DNA of 54,649 bases from Planctomycetaceae bacterium (GCA_020426515.1 JAGQPW010000018.1:1-54649), one strand, 5' to 3'. Shown: positions 36,072 through 45,794, counted from the first letter of the stretch. A program made the numbers and translations. Notes: generated by a model not told the origin, from the sequence alone.

Positions 36072-36596
36072 ATGTCCCAGGAACCCGCACAGCAGAAGTC
36101 ACACACGGCGCCTCCGCATCGACACCGTGTTCTGCTTATTGGCCTGCTGACCTTGACGCTGTTAGTGCCACTCATGATCTATCGCAGTTGGAGTTCACCT
36201 CCCCCGGGAAATCTGGGCATCCACGATGGGCAATTGAGCCCATGCCCCTCCTCACCGAACTGCGTCTGTTCTCAGGCAGTCGATCCCGACCACGCCATCG
36301 CGGCGATTCCCCTCTCCACTAATCGCCAGCGACAATGGAAGGCGTTGCAGCAGATCCTCGACCAGCAACCTCGCGCGACTCTCGTTACCGTCAGTGACGA
36401 CTACCTGCACGCAGAGTTTCGCAGTCTTGTGTTTCGCTTTGTGGATGACGTGGAATTTCTGATCGATGCCAATGCTCAGGTCATCCACGTGCGTTCAGCA
36501 TCCCGCACCGGGTATTCGGATCTGGGCGTCAACCGTGCCCGTGTGGAACACCTGCGGCAGGCACTGGAACAGGCGATGACTGCATCATCTGACTGA
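36072..36596 (+). CDS. DUF1499 membrane-anchored protein
   Basis: A 174-residue protein with one N-terminal helix (RVLLIGLLTLTLLVPLMIY) and a DUF1499 domain: LGIHDGQLSPCPSSPNCVCS, then FVDDVEFLIDANAQVIHVRS and ASRTGYSDLGVNRARVEHLR. The SPNCVS-type block and RSASRxGxSDxGxNRxR are the marks of this widespread family of unknown function, thought to work in the envelope. It starts 92 bases downstream of the kinase gene on the same strand. Confidence 0.92.
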   Translation: MSQEPAQQKSHTAPPHRHRVLLIGLLTLTLLVPLMIYRSWSSPPPGNLGIHDGQLSPCPSSPNCVCSQAVDPDHAIAAIPLSTNRQRQWKALQQILDQQPRATLVTVSDDYLHAEFRSLVFRFVDDVEFLIDANAQVIHVRSASRTGYSDLGVNRARVEHLRQALEQAMTASSD

Positions 36597-36608
36597 CTAG
36601 TTGTCCCA

Positions 36609-38045
36609 TCAACGCTGCTCTGCCAACGGAAGCACAGGGTCGTTGATCGCCCGCATCTGTTCCAGAATTCTGGCGTGCAGATTGGCAATCACTTTCGGAA
36701 CTTCTGGATCAGTGGAATCGATCAGATTGTGCTGCTCCGCCGGATCGTGCCTCAGGTCGTACAATTCGTCGCGTCCGGAATTCAAGAAGTCGCGGATGAG
36801 CTTCCATTCCGCTGTGCGATACATCCGCATGTGCGTGTGCGATTGATGTTTCGTGCTGTACTCGGCGTAGAAATCGTTGTCCCACGACTTGGCTTCGCCC
36901 CTCAACACAGGGACAAGACTGTGTCCCCGCACGATTGTCCCTTTCGGAATCCGCGATCCTGCCAGTTCCACAATCGTTGGAAACCAGTCGAGGTTGCTGA
37001 TCGTTTCATGAATCACCGTGCCGGCAGGAATGACGCCCGGCCAGCGTACGCAAGTCGGCACCCGGAGGGAGTTGTCATACATATTGGGACGCTGCCCCCT
37101 GGGGATATTGCTCGTGGCTGCCGGTGGCTCAGTCAGTACCCAATGGCCGTTCCCTTTGTGCCAGATTCCGTTGTGCCCCATGTTGTAACCGTGATCGCTG
37201 CTGAAGATCACGATTGTGTCCTTCTCATACCCCTGCAACTTCAGTTCTTCAAGCAGCCGACCCACGTTTCGATCGACCCCTTTCACGCTCGCGAGATACT
37301 CGCGCGTCATCTTCTTCACTCGCTGCGTATCGAGATTGGGGTAATCAGGTTTGGGAATCTGCGGATCGAGCGTGTCGAAGGGCTCCCAGTCGGATTCGCG
37401 AACTGGCAGCCACGCGGAGTGCGGAGCCCGGTAGTGGAGCGACAATGCGAACGGACCATCATTCGCCTGATGCAGTCGCAACCAGCGAATGGCTTCATCG
37501 GTAAGGATGTCGGTCGTTAATCCGCGAACCGGTCTCTCCACGCCATCCACCTCCAGCTTGGGATTGGCGGGAGACGTACCGCCACCACGCAGGCCCATGA
37601 AGTTGGTGTAGCCCAGCAGCGTCGGATGAAAGCGGTCTTCCGTTCCGAGATGCCACTTGCCAATGAGCGCGGTGCGATAGCCCGACTGCTGCAGCAGGCG
37701 CGGCCACGTCGAAAGCTTTGGGTTGAGCCCCAGTGCGGATTCTTCGCCCGGCTTGATCCAGTCGGTGATCCCCACTTCCGACCCGTAACGGCTGCTGATC
37801 AAACTGGCCCGCGACGGACTGCACACCGGAGTGACCGTGAAGCTGTTCACCAGATACGCCCCGGAGCGAAACAACGCATCGAGATGCGGCGTCGATGCAT
37901 GAGGATGACCGGCGAGTCCCAATGCCCAGGGAGCCTGATCATCCGTCAGAATGAACAGAATATTGGGTCGTTCCGCTGCCCGGAGTTCCATCGCCGCGGC
38001 CAGCAGCAACAGCCCCACCATCAATCCACGAATGCCTCGTCCCAT
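36609..38045 (-). CDS. Exported formylglycine-dependent sulfatase
   Basis: Second type I sulfatase of the window, 478 residues. The signal peptide runs from MGRGIRGLMVGLLLLAAAME to LRAAERP, followed by NILFILTDDQAPWALG (metal site), the formylglycine motif VCSPSRASLISS, IGKWHLG and IFSSDHGYNMGHNG. It lacks the extra C-terminal beta domain of the other copy. The ATG at 38045 has GGGGA about 8 bases upstream; 38060 is an alternative. Substrate is probably a sulfated glycan but cannot be told. It converges on the DUF1499 gene with 12 bases between stops. Confidence 0.92.
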   Translation of the reverse strand: MGRGIRGLMVGLLLLAAAMELRAAERPNILFILTDDQAPWALGLAGHPHASTPHLDALFRSGAYLVNSFTVTPVCSPSRASLISSRYGSEVGITDWIKPGEESALGLNPKLSTWPRLLQQSGYRTALIGKWHLGTEDRFHPTLLGYTNFMGLRGGGTSPANPKLEVDGVERPVRGLTTDILTDEAIRWLRLHQANDGPFALSLHYRAPHSAWLPVRESDWEPFDTLDPQIPKPDYPNLDTQRVKKMTREYLASVKGVDRNVGRLLEELKLQGYEKDTIVIFSSDHGYNMGHNGIWHKGNGHWVLTEPPAATSNIPRGQRPNMYDNSLRVPTCVRWPGVIPAGTVIHETISNLDWFPTIVELAGSRIPKGTIVRGHSLVPVLRGEAKSWDNDFYAEYSTKHQSHTHMRMYRTAEWKLIRDFLNSGRDELYDLRHDPAEQHNLIDSTDPEVPKVIANLHARILEQMRAINDPVLPLAEQR

Positions 38046-38256
38046 CAGACTGTTCCCCATGAAAACTGTTGCGCGTGTCGACTCGACTATAATTCGTCTC
38101 CACGCCAGGCCCAAGCGCGACGAAGTGGCACAGGAGCGGCCTGAGTTCTCGGCGAGTCCAAAATGTCACCCAATCCTGCAAGTCCAACACGGCATCGGGT
38201 TACGTACCACCAACCGCCGCCTGCACATGCCACGACTCTCGCCTTCGAGTGGTCTG

Positions 38257-38931
38257 CTAGAGCGGGCGATGCGCATCGGGAGCAATCGGCGCGCGGAAGA
38301 AGTCTTCGCCCTCGGGCAGCGCATCCGGCAGATCGCCCGTCGGAAACGACTCGCCGAGGGACCAGCCAGCCAGCCGCAGGAAGTTGGCCAGAATGAGATG
38401 GCCCTGCTGTGTCAGAATCGATTCGGGATGAAACTGCACTCCAAACACCGGCCAGTCGCGATGTTGCAGTCCCATGATCAGCCCCTCGGGACTGCGGGCC
38501 GTGACCTGAAGTTCCGTCGGCAAGGTCGCCTCGTCAACAATCAGTGAGTGATAGCGAGTGGCCATCAGAGGCTGCGGACATGCTGCGAACAGTCCTGCTC
38601 CGTTGTGATGAATTTCACTGGTCATCCCATGCATTGGAGCCGGGGCACGCACTATGCGTGCTCCCAGAGCCTGGCCAATCGCCTGATGTCCCAGACAAAC
38701 GCCCAGCAGCGGAATGTGCGGTCCCAGCGAGCGCACGGCATCGACACTCACACCAGCTTCGTTGGGAGTGCAGGGCCCGGGGGACAAGATGATCGCCTGA
38801 GGCTTACGTTCGGCAATCTGTTCGACAGTGAACGCATCGTTGCGGACGACTTGTGTGTCCACACCCAGTTCTTCCACATACCGCGCCAGGTTATGGACGA
38901 AACTGTCGTAGTTGTCGATCAGAAGCAGCAT
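38257..38931 (-). CDS. Anthranilate/aminodeoxychorismate synthase glutaminase subunit
   Basis: Class I glutamine amidotransferase subunit (TrpG/PabA) that supplies ammonia for tryptophan or folate synthesis. The 224-residue product begins MLLLIDNYDSFVHNLARYVE, has ILSPGPCTPNEAG, the nucleophile segment LLGVCLGHQAIGQ and VFGVQFHPESILT with the catalytic His-Glu. The aminase partner (trpE/pabB) is not adjacent, so pathway assignment between trp and folate is open; the single copy may serve both, as in Bacillus. An AAGGA ribosome site precedes the ATG at 38931. A ~25-residue Pro/Glu-rich extension follows the core domain. Confidence 0.92.
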   Translation of the reverse strand: MLLLIDNYDSFVHNLARYVEELGVDTQVVRNDAFTVEQIAERKPQAIILSPGPCTPNEAGVSVDAVRSLGPHIPLLGVCLGHQAIGQALGARIVRAPAPMHGMTSEIHHNGAGLFAACPQPLMATRYHSLIVDEATLPTELQVTARSPEGLIMGLQHRDWPVFGVQFHPESILTQQGHLILANFLRLAGWSLGESFPTGDLPDALPEGEDFFRAPIAPDAHRPL

Positions 38932-39206
38932 GCATTTGTCCTTGTCCCCGGCAAACCGCACTCCATTCGCCGTCGTCCACGCATCGTATGCCGTGCCTGG
39001 GGCAAGGGTCAAAACAGGAAGCTGCTAGCCGTCATGGCAGCCCCGAACAATCCACTGGCATTGACAGCCCGTGGCTCGCCCGTAACATCCACGTTGCGTG
39101 ATGTGATCATCCTCGACGAGTTCTTTGTCGCCACACCGCGCGAGTGATTCGAAATTTTTCGTTACTGTTCCCTTCAATTTCCCCAAATTCGGGAGACTGT
39201 TCACGA

Positions 39207-40100
39207 ATGCGTCTGCATCAGCAGGGCCGGTCGTTGACGGTCGAAACACCGGCCAAACTCAATCTGTTTCTCGAACTCCTGGGTCGCCGCCCCGATGGCT
39301 ACCATGAGCTGGAGACATTGCTGATTTCCGTTGGGTTGTACGACACGCTTGTGTTCACACCGGCGGACTCTGATCAGATCGAACTCGTCTGGGGTTCGCG
39401 GGGCACAGGTCTGCCTGCCGACTTACCTGTCGATGAACGGAATCTGATCATTCGCGCCGCGAGACTGTTACGTCAGCACACCGGAACAAACCAGGGCGCC
39501 CACATTACGCTGCACAAACGCATTCCGGTCGAGGCAGGCATGGGCGGCGGTTCCAGCGATGCAGCCGCCACGCTGGTCGGACTTAACCGCGTGTGGAAGC
39601 TGGGACTCCCAATGTCCGAGTTGCACAATCTCGCGGCCACCCTGGGAAGCGATGTCAATTTCTTCCTGGATTCGCCAGTCGCCGCAGTGGGCCGGGGGCG
39701 AGGAGAACAGATCACCCCCGTTGATGTGCGAGGCGTGCTGCCTTTTGTCATTGTGAAACCCCACAGCGGATGCTCCACCGCTGCAGTATTTCGACATGTG
39801 CAGCTCCCATCAGCCCCCAAATCAATCACCACATTGTGTTCGGCCTTGGGGACAGGCCAGACGCAACACGTCGCAAAGCTTCTGCACAATGCCTTGCAAG
39901 CACCGGTCGTCGATCTAAACGTCGATGTGGCCCTCACCTTGCAGACTTTGCAGCAGCAGGACGTCCTTGCTGCGGGCATGACAGGCAGTGGGTCGGCCTG
40001 TTTTGGCCTGTGTCGGTCCGTGCGACAGGCCAGGACCATCGCGAGGCGTCTGAGTTCCCAGGAGTTGGGCCAAGTCTTTTCGGCAACGTCACTGACCTGA
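39207..40100 (+). CDS. ispE: 4-diphosphocytidyl-2-C-methylerythritol kinase IspE
   Basis: GHMP kinase of the MEP pathway to isoprenoids. The 297-residue product has the N-terminal TPAKLNLFLELLGRRPDGYH, the ATP-binding PVEAGMGGGSSDAAATL and the C-terminal GMTGSGSACFGL motif. The ATG at 39207 has GGGAG upstream; the longer frame to 39144 is not family-like. It is followed 64 bases later by spoVG; the ispE-spoVG neighbourhood is also known from Firmicutes, so this is an old gene order. The 275-base gap upstream, shared with the divergent glutaminase gene, should hold both promoters. Confidence 0.95.
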   Translation: MRLHQQGRSLTVETPAKLNLFLELLGRRPDGYHELETLLISVGLYDTLVFTPADSDQIELVWGSRGTGLPADLPVDERNLIIRAARLLRQHTGTNQGAHITLHKRIPVEAGMGGGSSDAAATLVGLNRVWKLGLPMSELHNLAATLGSDVNFFLDSPVAAVGRGRGEQITPVDVRGVLPFVIVKPHSGCSTAAVFRHVQLPSAPKSITTLCSALGTGQTQHVAKLLHNALQAPVVDLNVDVALTLQTLQQQDVLAAGMTGSGSACFGLCRSVRQARTIARRLSSQELGQVFSATSLT

Positions 40101-40164
40101 CTGCATCCGTGCGGCTGGCCCAGTGTGTTGTCCGAATTCAACCTGTTCGCAGGGAGGTCATGCA

Positions 40165-40758
40165 GTGGAAATTACCGAAGTTCGCGTCAAGCTCGTCAAC
40201 GACGCTCAGGAACGGCTGCTCGCTTTCTGCTCGATTACCATCGACGGGGCCTTCGTCATCCGCGATCTCAAACTGATCAGCGGCACAAAGGGTCCCTTCG
40301 TGGCGATGCCCAGTCGAAAACTGTGCGATCGTTGCCCACATTGCGGCTACAAGAATCATCTGCGCGCTCACTATTGCTGTCACTGCGGCCAGGAACAGAT
40401 CGCCAGCCGGGCTGATCAGGATGAACAGGGGCGGTCGAAGCTGTACGCCGATATTGCTCATCCAATTAACAGCCGCTGTCGCGATCTGATTCAGAATACC
40501 GTGCTGCATGCGTACGAAGAGGAACTCATCCTGTCACAACAGGAAGGGTACGCCTCGCGTTACGATGACTTCAGCGACTGGAATGATGACGACGAGGTCG
40601 GAAGCTGGGATGCTTCTGTGCCGCTGTCCCAGCACCAACAACGCCTGGATGCTCCCTCGCGCCCGGCAGGCCCGCACGCAGCAACGAGCTCACGCACACT
40701 GGCACCGGCCATGCGAAAGGACGAACGGGACGAATTTGGAGCCGGAATCTTCTCGTGA
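40165..40758 (+). CDS. spoVG: SpoVG-family regulator with inserted zinc ribbon
   Basis: SpoVG is a small nucleic-acid-binding regulator. Residues 1-52 match it closely: VEITEVRVKLVNDAQERLLA, ITIDGAFVIRDLKLI and GPFVAMPSRKL. Then, in place of the usual short continuation, comes a four-Cys zinc ribbon (CDRCPHCGYKNHLRAHYCCH, then CGQ), after which the SpoVG C-terminal part resumes (KLYADIAHPINSRCRDLIQN). A ~70-residue acidic, Ser/Pro-rich tail ends the 197-residue protein; SpoVG is normally ~90. The GTG at 40165 is chosen because AGGGAGG lies 7 bases upstream and SpoVG similarity starts there. Confidence 0.93.
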   Translation: MEITEVRVKLVNDAQERLLAFCSITIDGAFVIRDLKLISGTKGPFVAMPSRKLCDRCPHCGYKNHLRAHYCCHCGQEQIASRADQDEQGRSKLYADIAHPINSRCRDLIQNTVLHAYEEELILSQQEGYASRYDDFSDWNDDDEVGSWDASVPLSQHQQRLDAPSRPAGPHAATSSRTLAPAMRKDERDEFGAGIFS

Positions 40759-40830
40759 CATTCGGCTCGGGAACGTATGATACCCGCGACTGACCTTCGT
40801 CCCTCGCGTTTCGTACGTCCAGTGAGCCTG

Positions 40831-43209
40831 ATGATTCATCGCAGTATCGCGTGCATTTTGATTTGCCTGACCGCACTGTTGTCCGTTGGACGAGTCCAGG
40901 CTCAGAACGCGGTCGATGTCGACGGGGCACGACGGGCCAAAGTTCTGGACAGCATCAAGAAGGCCCAGGATTTCCTGCTCTCGCAACAGTCGTTGTCGGG
41001 AAGCTGGCCTTCGGCAATCGGATCTCAGTACGAGATCGGTGTCCCCGCACTCGTCACTTTGTCCCTGCTCAACAGCGGACTGCCACCCGATCACCCCAAG
41101 GTCGCCAAAGCGCTGGAATTTCTGCGTCGCAAACAGGATCCAACGCACACGTATGAGGCGGCCATGTTGATCATGGTTTTGACCGCCGCCGATTCCGCCA
41201 GCGACAAGGGACGCATTGCACGCCTCGCAGCGTGGCTCGAATCGGCTCAGATTAAGGCAGGCGACGGTGCCGGTGCCTGGGGCTACGGAACCGAAGGCAG
41301 CTGGCACGACAACAGCAACACTCAATTCGCAATTCTAGGGCTGCGCGAGGCTTCGCAGGCTGGCATTCCAGTCGATCGAAATGTCTGGCGAAGAACGCAG
41401 GAGCATTTTCTCAAAACGCAAAGCGGCCCCGTGGATGGGCCTGCCGGTTCAGGCTGGGGCTATCAGGGGCGCGGAGGCAGCACCGGCAGCATGACAGTGG
41501 CTGGAATTGCTTCGCTCACCATCTGCGCGTCCATGCTGGCCGACGACTCGCAGGACACCACTCCCGATGGGCAAATCACCTGTTGTGGAGAAACCGACAA
41601 CGAAGCAGAAAAAGCGATTCAGGCGGGTGTGCGCTGGCTGACCCGCAACTTTCAAATTCGCGGAAACCCGGGAGGTGGAGGCTGGAGGCTCTACTATCTG
41701 TACGGTCTGGAACGAGCAGGACGCTTCACGGGTCGTCGATTCTTTGCATCGCACGACTGGTATCGCGAAGGGGTCGACGAACTCGTCGACGGCCAGAACC
41801 CGCGCAGCGGAAGCTGGACCAGCGAATCCGAACAGGACCCGGTCATCGGAACATCGCTGGGACTGTTATTCGTCTCCAAAGGATTGTCGCCCGTCCTGAT
41901 CAACAAACTGAAATACGGGTCCAACAATGTCGACGGCAACGAACTCGAGGAGCCTTGGAATCAGCATCCGCGCGATGTGAACCAACTTGTCGATTTCATC
42001 AGCGGTCAGCAGCGCTGGCCCAAACTCATCACGTGGCAGGTCCTCGACCTGAACACAGCGGCGGGTGGTGAAGGGGTGGCTTCACTGCTGCAGGCCCCGG
42101 TTCAGTACCTCAGCGGCACCGAGAGTCTCGACACAATTCAGGGACGCGAGCTGGAACTGCTGCGGGAGTACATTGCCCAAGGGGGCTTCCTGTTCGCCGT
42201 CCAGAATTGCGAAAACGCCGCGTTTGATGCCAGCCTGCGAAACCTGGTACGACGACTGTTTGACGGTCAGTACGAACTGCGCAAACTGCCGTCCACACAT
42301 GACATTTACCGCAGCGAGTTCATCTTTGGCGAGAACCCTCCCGTTCTGGAAGGAGTCGACTTTGGTTGCCGCACCGCCATTGTGTATGCCCCATTTGATC
42401 ATGCCTGCCGCTGGGCCAAGTGGATGAAACACGATCCTCCTGATCGCCATCCGCAGGTCAAAGCACAGATCGCGAAATCGATGCAGCTCGCCACCAACGT
42501 CATTGCTTACGCCACGGGACGCGAACTGCACGACAAGCTCAAACGTCCCGAATTGCTGACTCAGCCCGATCAAGGCCGAATCAACCGCGGACGTCTCTCC
42601 ATTGCCCGCCTGCGGCATACGGGTGGTTGGGACACCGCACCAAACGCACTGCGGCGATTGCAGGCAGAACTGGAAAACGTCGGTATTCAGCCCGCCATCG
42701 AAACCCCCAACCTGCCCGCAACCGATCCGGCGATCTTCGATTACCCGCTGCTCTACATGCATGGCCGCAAGAACTTCTCGCTCAGTGATGCCGAGCGCGA
42801 GAAGCTGCGGCTGTATCTGGAAAACGGAGGCTTCCTGTTTGCCGATGCCTGCTGTGGCGCATCGCAATTCGATGCCAGCTTTCGCGAAATGGTCCAACAG
42901 ACACTGCAGCAACCGCTGGAACGCATCCCCGTCGACAACGCGCTGTACAAGCTCCCCATTGGCTACGACATCCAAAAAGTCCGGCGGCGGTTTCCATCCC
43001 CGGGGCAGGCGGTCCTCTCTCTCGAAGAGTCCACCGGCGAGCCAATTCTGGAAGGCGTTCAGATCGAGGGCCGGTACGTGGTGGTCTACAGTAAGTATGA
43101 CCTGAGCTGTGCTCTGGAGCGGCAGGCCACCACGGCCTGTGCCGGGTACATTGGCGAAGACGCCGCCAAGATCGCCGTGAACATCGTCCTGTACGGACTG
43201 TTTCAGTAG
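40831..43209 (+). CDS. Secreted terpene-cyclase-fold protein with two DUF4159 domains
   Basis: A 792-residue exported protein. After a signal peptide (MIHRSIACILICLTALLSVG to VQAQ) residues ~30-390 form alpha/alpha-toroid repeats of the prenyltransferase/squalene-cyclase type (AQDFLLSQQSLSGSWPSAIG, AGWGYQGRGGSTGSMTVAG). Two DUF4159 domains follow, each with a flavodoxin/GATase-like strand and FLFA block (EYIAQGGFLFAVQNCENAAF and YLENGGFLFADACCGASQFD). DUF4159 is common in planctomycetes and associated with large surface protein systems; no enzymatic activity is established. The active-site DxDD of squalene-hopene cyclases is not present, so a cyclase reaction is unlikely. Confidence 0.85.
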   Translation: MIHRSIACILICLTALLSVGRVQAQNAVDVDGARRAKVLDSIKKAQDFLLSQQSLSGSWPSAIGSQYEIGVPALVTLSLLNSGLPPDHPKVAKALEFLRRKQDPTHTYEAAMLIMVLTAADSASDKGRIARLAAWLESAQIKAGDGAGAWGYGTEGSWHDNSNTQFAILGLREASQAGIPVDRNVWRRTQEHFLKTQSGPVDGPAGSGWGYQGRGGSTGSMTVAGIASLTICASMLADDSQDTTPDGQITCCGETDNEAEKAIQAGVRWLTRNFQIRGNPGGGGWRLYYLYGLERAGRFTGRRFFASHDWYREGVDELVDGQNPRSGSWTSESEQDPVIGTSLGLLFVSKGLSPVLINKLKYGSNNVDGNELEEPWNQHPRDVNQLVDFISGQQRWPKLITWQVLDLNTAAGGEGVASLLQAPVQYLSGTESLDTIQGRELELLREYIAQGGFLFAVQNCENAAFDASLRNLVRRLFDGQYELRKLPSTHDIYRSEFIFGENPPVLEGVDFGCRTAIVYAPFDHACRWAKWMKHDPPDRHPQVKAQIAKSMQLATNVIAYATGRELHDKLKRPELLTQPDQGRINRGRLSIARLRHTGGWDTAPNALRRLQAELENVGIQPAIETPNLPATDPAIFDYPLLYMHGRKNFSLSDAEREKLRLYLENGGFLFADACCGASQFDASFREMVQQTLQQPLERIPVDNALYKLPIGYDIQKVRRRFPSPGQAVLSLEESTGEPILEGVQIEGRYVVVYSKYDLSCALERQATTACAGYIGEDAAKIAVNIVLYGLFQ

Positions 43210-43210
43210 A

Positions 43211-43825
43211 TCAGGGAGTCACCCAGTCGCACGTCCACTTTGATTCCTCCCACGCAAATCGTGCTCGCAAATTTCCCTGCGAATGCAGTTCGAGCCAGTC
43301 AAGGGAATGCACTGTCGCCCGCAAGACCACGAAATTCGACCTGCCAGCTTCCAATTCTCCGTGCGTCGCCGCCCCCGGAGTGAGGTCGAGCGGCGTATTG
43401 AAACACGGCTCCGGCGTCCGCTGTCCCGGAGCATAGGGGCCCAGGTAGCACCGCAAGCTTTCGGGCCGGCTTTCGTGCCAGCAGAGATCGGCAAAGTCCC
43501 CGGTGCTCAACACGTCAATCGTCGAATGAGCCACGAGCTGCCAGCGATCCTGTGGATCGTAGAACGTCCACACCGCGCGACCATCGTCACGCAGCTCATC
43601 CACCTTGGCGGAACGTCGATCCGTAAACGCCACCAACTCTCTGCGGGACGCTGACAGCCGACGCAAAATCACCGTTCGCGCTTCCGGTCCTGCAGATCCA
43701 ATCGTGCTGAGCACTGGATGAGACCACGGCTGAGAGATGCGGTCGCACGATTTCTCCAGCCGGTCCCAAATGGATGCCAGCAGGGCAGGGAGTTCAGGAA
43801 CCGTCCGCGTTTCGGTCATCGACAC
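43211..43825 (-). CDS. Pyridoxamine-phosphate-oxidase-like flavoprotein
   Basis: A 204-residue split-barrel FMN-binding protein of the PNPOx-like (Alr4036) type. It shows GPEARTVILRRLSASRRELV, AFTDRRSAKVDELRDDGRAV and WTFYDPQDRWQLVAHSTIDV, the strand order of the FMN-binding barrel, and NFVVLRATVHSLDWLELHSQ near the end. The true PdxH substrate residues are not evident, so the reaction is unknown. It starts MSMTET; the second ATG six bases inside is also possible. It lies between two cyclase-fold genes and converges on the first of them. Confidence 0.8.
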   Translation of the reverse strand: MSMTETRTVPELPALLASIWDRLEKSCDRISQPWSHPVLSTIGSAGPEARTVILRRLSASRRELVAFTDRRSAKVDELRDDGRAVWTFYDPQDRWQLVAHSTIDVLSTGDFADLCWHESRPESLRCYLGPYAPGQRTPEPCFNTPLDLTPGAATHGELEAGRSNFVVLRATVHSLDWLELHSQGNLRARFAWEESKWTCDWVTP

Positions 43826-43839
43826 ACTACGTTCAACAA

Positions 43840-45600
43840 CTACTGAAGCTGCTGCACTTTGAGTTCCTGCAACCGACGCCGCAGCAACGCCTCAAACTGA
43901 TCACCGCGATCAGCGTACGGGCGATTCTCCAGGTACCAGTTCCCCCAGGCCGACATCACCTGATTGTGCCAGGCGCGAATGGTCTCCTTGCGGACGGCCT
44001 CCGGCGCATCCGGTGGCAGCTCGGCCAGCGGATCTTCCGGATAGCCAAACCCACGCGGCCGCCGGGCCAGCCAGCACAACGAATTGCGGGCCTCAATCAT
44101 GACTCCGATGTCCGAATCGTCCAAGGCGTTGATCAAATGCATGGCCAGCCGCATGTCGTCCGTACGGCCCAGCGCCCACGCAGCAGTCAGACGCACATTC
44201 GGGTCCTTACTCTTGATCAGTTTGACAAGCAGATCCTTTTGCTTGACCAACTCCTTGCGATCACCAAGCTGCACCTGCTCGACGATCTGATCCTGAACCT
44301 CGGAAATATCGATATCTCCGGTCTTGGCCAGCGACGCCAGCAACTCATCCAGCGGCCCGGCCGGCTTCTTCTTCTCCTGCATCGTCCGCCCATCGAACGT
44401 CGCCGCAGCCAAATCATCCGGCAACCCCCGCCCCCCCGCGAGCAGTCCATCACCAAAGTTTGGCTCCGCGCGATTGAGAATTTTCCCGGTGGACCGCAGC
44501 AGGAACAGCGTCACCAAACTCGTGGAGACGCTGCGATCGTCTGGCGAATCGTATTGCGAAACACTCCAACTCCCATCTGCAGCCTGCTCTCTCAGCAACT
44601 TCTCAGAACACTCCTGAAACCAGTCGTGATTTCCAAATGCCTCCGCGTTGGCCAAAGCCGCGAAACGCTCGAGCGTGTAGTAATAGTAGGCTTGGTCGCC
44701 GATGTCAGCCTCGGGCTGATAGCGTGCCGCGAATGCTCCCAAGGTCTTGCGAATGGCCGCCTCGATCGTCTCGGCGGGAATTTCGCTACCAGCCCCCTCT
44801 GGCACAGGTTTTCCCGGTAGCGTTGTGGTCGATACGCGTTCCAAGGGTGAATTCCCCTTGGTTGGTTCATTGGGCTTTGTGCGATTCTGTGTGAAGCTGG
44901 CGTATCGACTCGGATACAAGTGCATGTAGCCAATCAACAAACTGCTTCCCCCTGCGGCCGTCATCGTGAGTGTCGGGCCTCCCTTGGCAAAACCATCCGT
45001 TGTTCCCGGAACGTAATTGAACGCTCCGTTGGGCAAAGCGGACTTCAGGTGCCACTCGACAGCGCGTTCCCATGTCTCCTTAGGAATCTTGGCACCAAAC
45101 CGAGCACCTGTCCACAAGCCAAGAACAGCGTACTGAGTTACGCTGATGTCTCCGTGCAATCCGCGAGGATGGCTGGTGTAGTCCCATGCACCATTGGCCA
45201 ACTGCTTGGAAATGATGTAATCGCAAATCTTTTGCATCTCGACCTGGTAACGCTCCCCACCAACTTCGGCAAGAATCATGACCTCCAACGCCGCGTCATA
45301 AATGTGCTCAATTCTGCTGTTGCTCTTGTAGGCCTCCTCGGAACACCTCTCGAGCGCCAGTTCCAGTCCTCTTCTGACAGCTGGCCGGTCGGCGGAACCT
45401 GTTGCCTTGTAGACTGCATATCCGGCCAAGGTAATTCGACCAGGATCGTATTGAGACGTCGACTTCGCGTTAGCGGATGCATCCAGATATGTCGCGGCTC
45501 GCTGCACAGCCGCTTGAACCTCAGGCGACGCTCCAAGGCACAATTCCCCAGACGACAAGAGGATGCTGATAGCCAAGATCATGCAGTGGCAGTTTGACAT
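43840..45600 (-). CDS. Secreted terpene-cyclase-fold protein with HEAT-like C terminus
   Basis: A 586-residue exported protein starting with a signal peptide (MSNCHCMILAISILLSSGEL). Residues 30-390 are alpha/alpha-toroid repeats with typical Trp/Gly turns (KQLANGAWDYTSHPRGLHGD, EQAADGSWSVSQYDSPDDRS). The last ~150 residues are HEAT-like helices (LIKSKDPNVRLTAAWALGRT). Catalytic DxDD acids are absent. It is a paralogue of the 792-residue protein on the other side of the flavoprotein gene, without the DUF4159 part. The start at 45600 is used; an in-frame ATG 18 bases inside is possible. Confidence 0.8.
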   Translation of the reverse strand: MSNCHCMILAISILLSSGELCLGASPEVQAAVQRAATYLDASANAKSTSQYDPGRITLAGYAVYKATGSADRPAVRRGLELALERCSEEAYKSNSRIEHIYDAALEVMILAEVGGERYQVEMQKICDYIISKQLANGAWDYTSHPRGLHGDISVTQYAVLGLWTGARFGAKIPKETWERAVEWHLKSALPNGAFNYVPGTTDGFAKGGPTLTMTAAGGSSLLIGYMHLYPSRYASFTQNRTKPNEPTKGNSPLERVSTTTLPGKPVPEGAGSEIPAETIEAAIRKTLGAFAARYQPEADIGDQAYYYYTLERFAALANAEAFGNHDWFQECSEKLLREQAADGSWSVSQYDSPDDRSVSTSLVTLFLLRSTGKILNRAEPNFGDGLLAGGRGLPDDLAAATFDGRTMQEKKKPAGPLDELLASLAKTGDIDISEVQDQIVEQVQLGDRKELVKQKDLLVKLIKSKDPNVRLTAAWALGRTDDMRLAMHLINALDDSDIGVMIEARNSLCWLARRPRGFGYPEDPLAELPPDAPEAVRKETIRAWHNQVMSAWGNWYLENRPYADRGDQFEALLRRRLQELKVQQLQ

Positions 45601-45794
45601 GCGTCTTCGTCAGAAGTGGCAGCAGGAGATGTGAGGGATTTCAGTATCTCACTTGCAGTGATACGTCGCAAGTATCGAACTTTTTTCGCTTCATGCGACA
45701 GTTCTCTTTTCTATCCGCAAATCCCTTTGGCCGGATGCTCCGTCGACACGCCGAGTGCCCAACCCAACAGACCACGTGCCCGCAAAGGATCGAC

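Noticed and set aside
38932..39012. Longer N terminus of the glutaminase subunit
   Set aside because: The extra 27 residues are unlike the family, and a ribosome site precedes the inner ATG.
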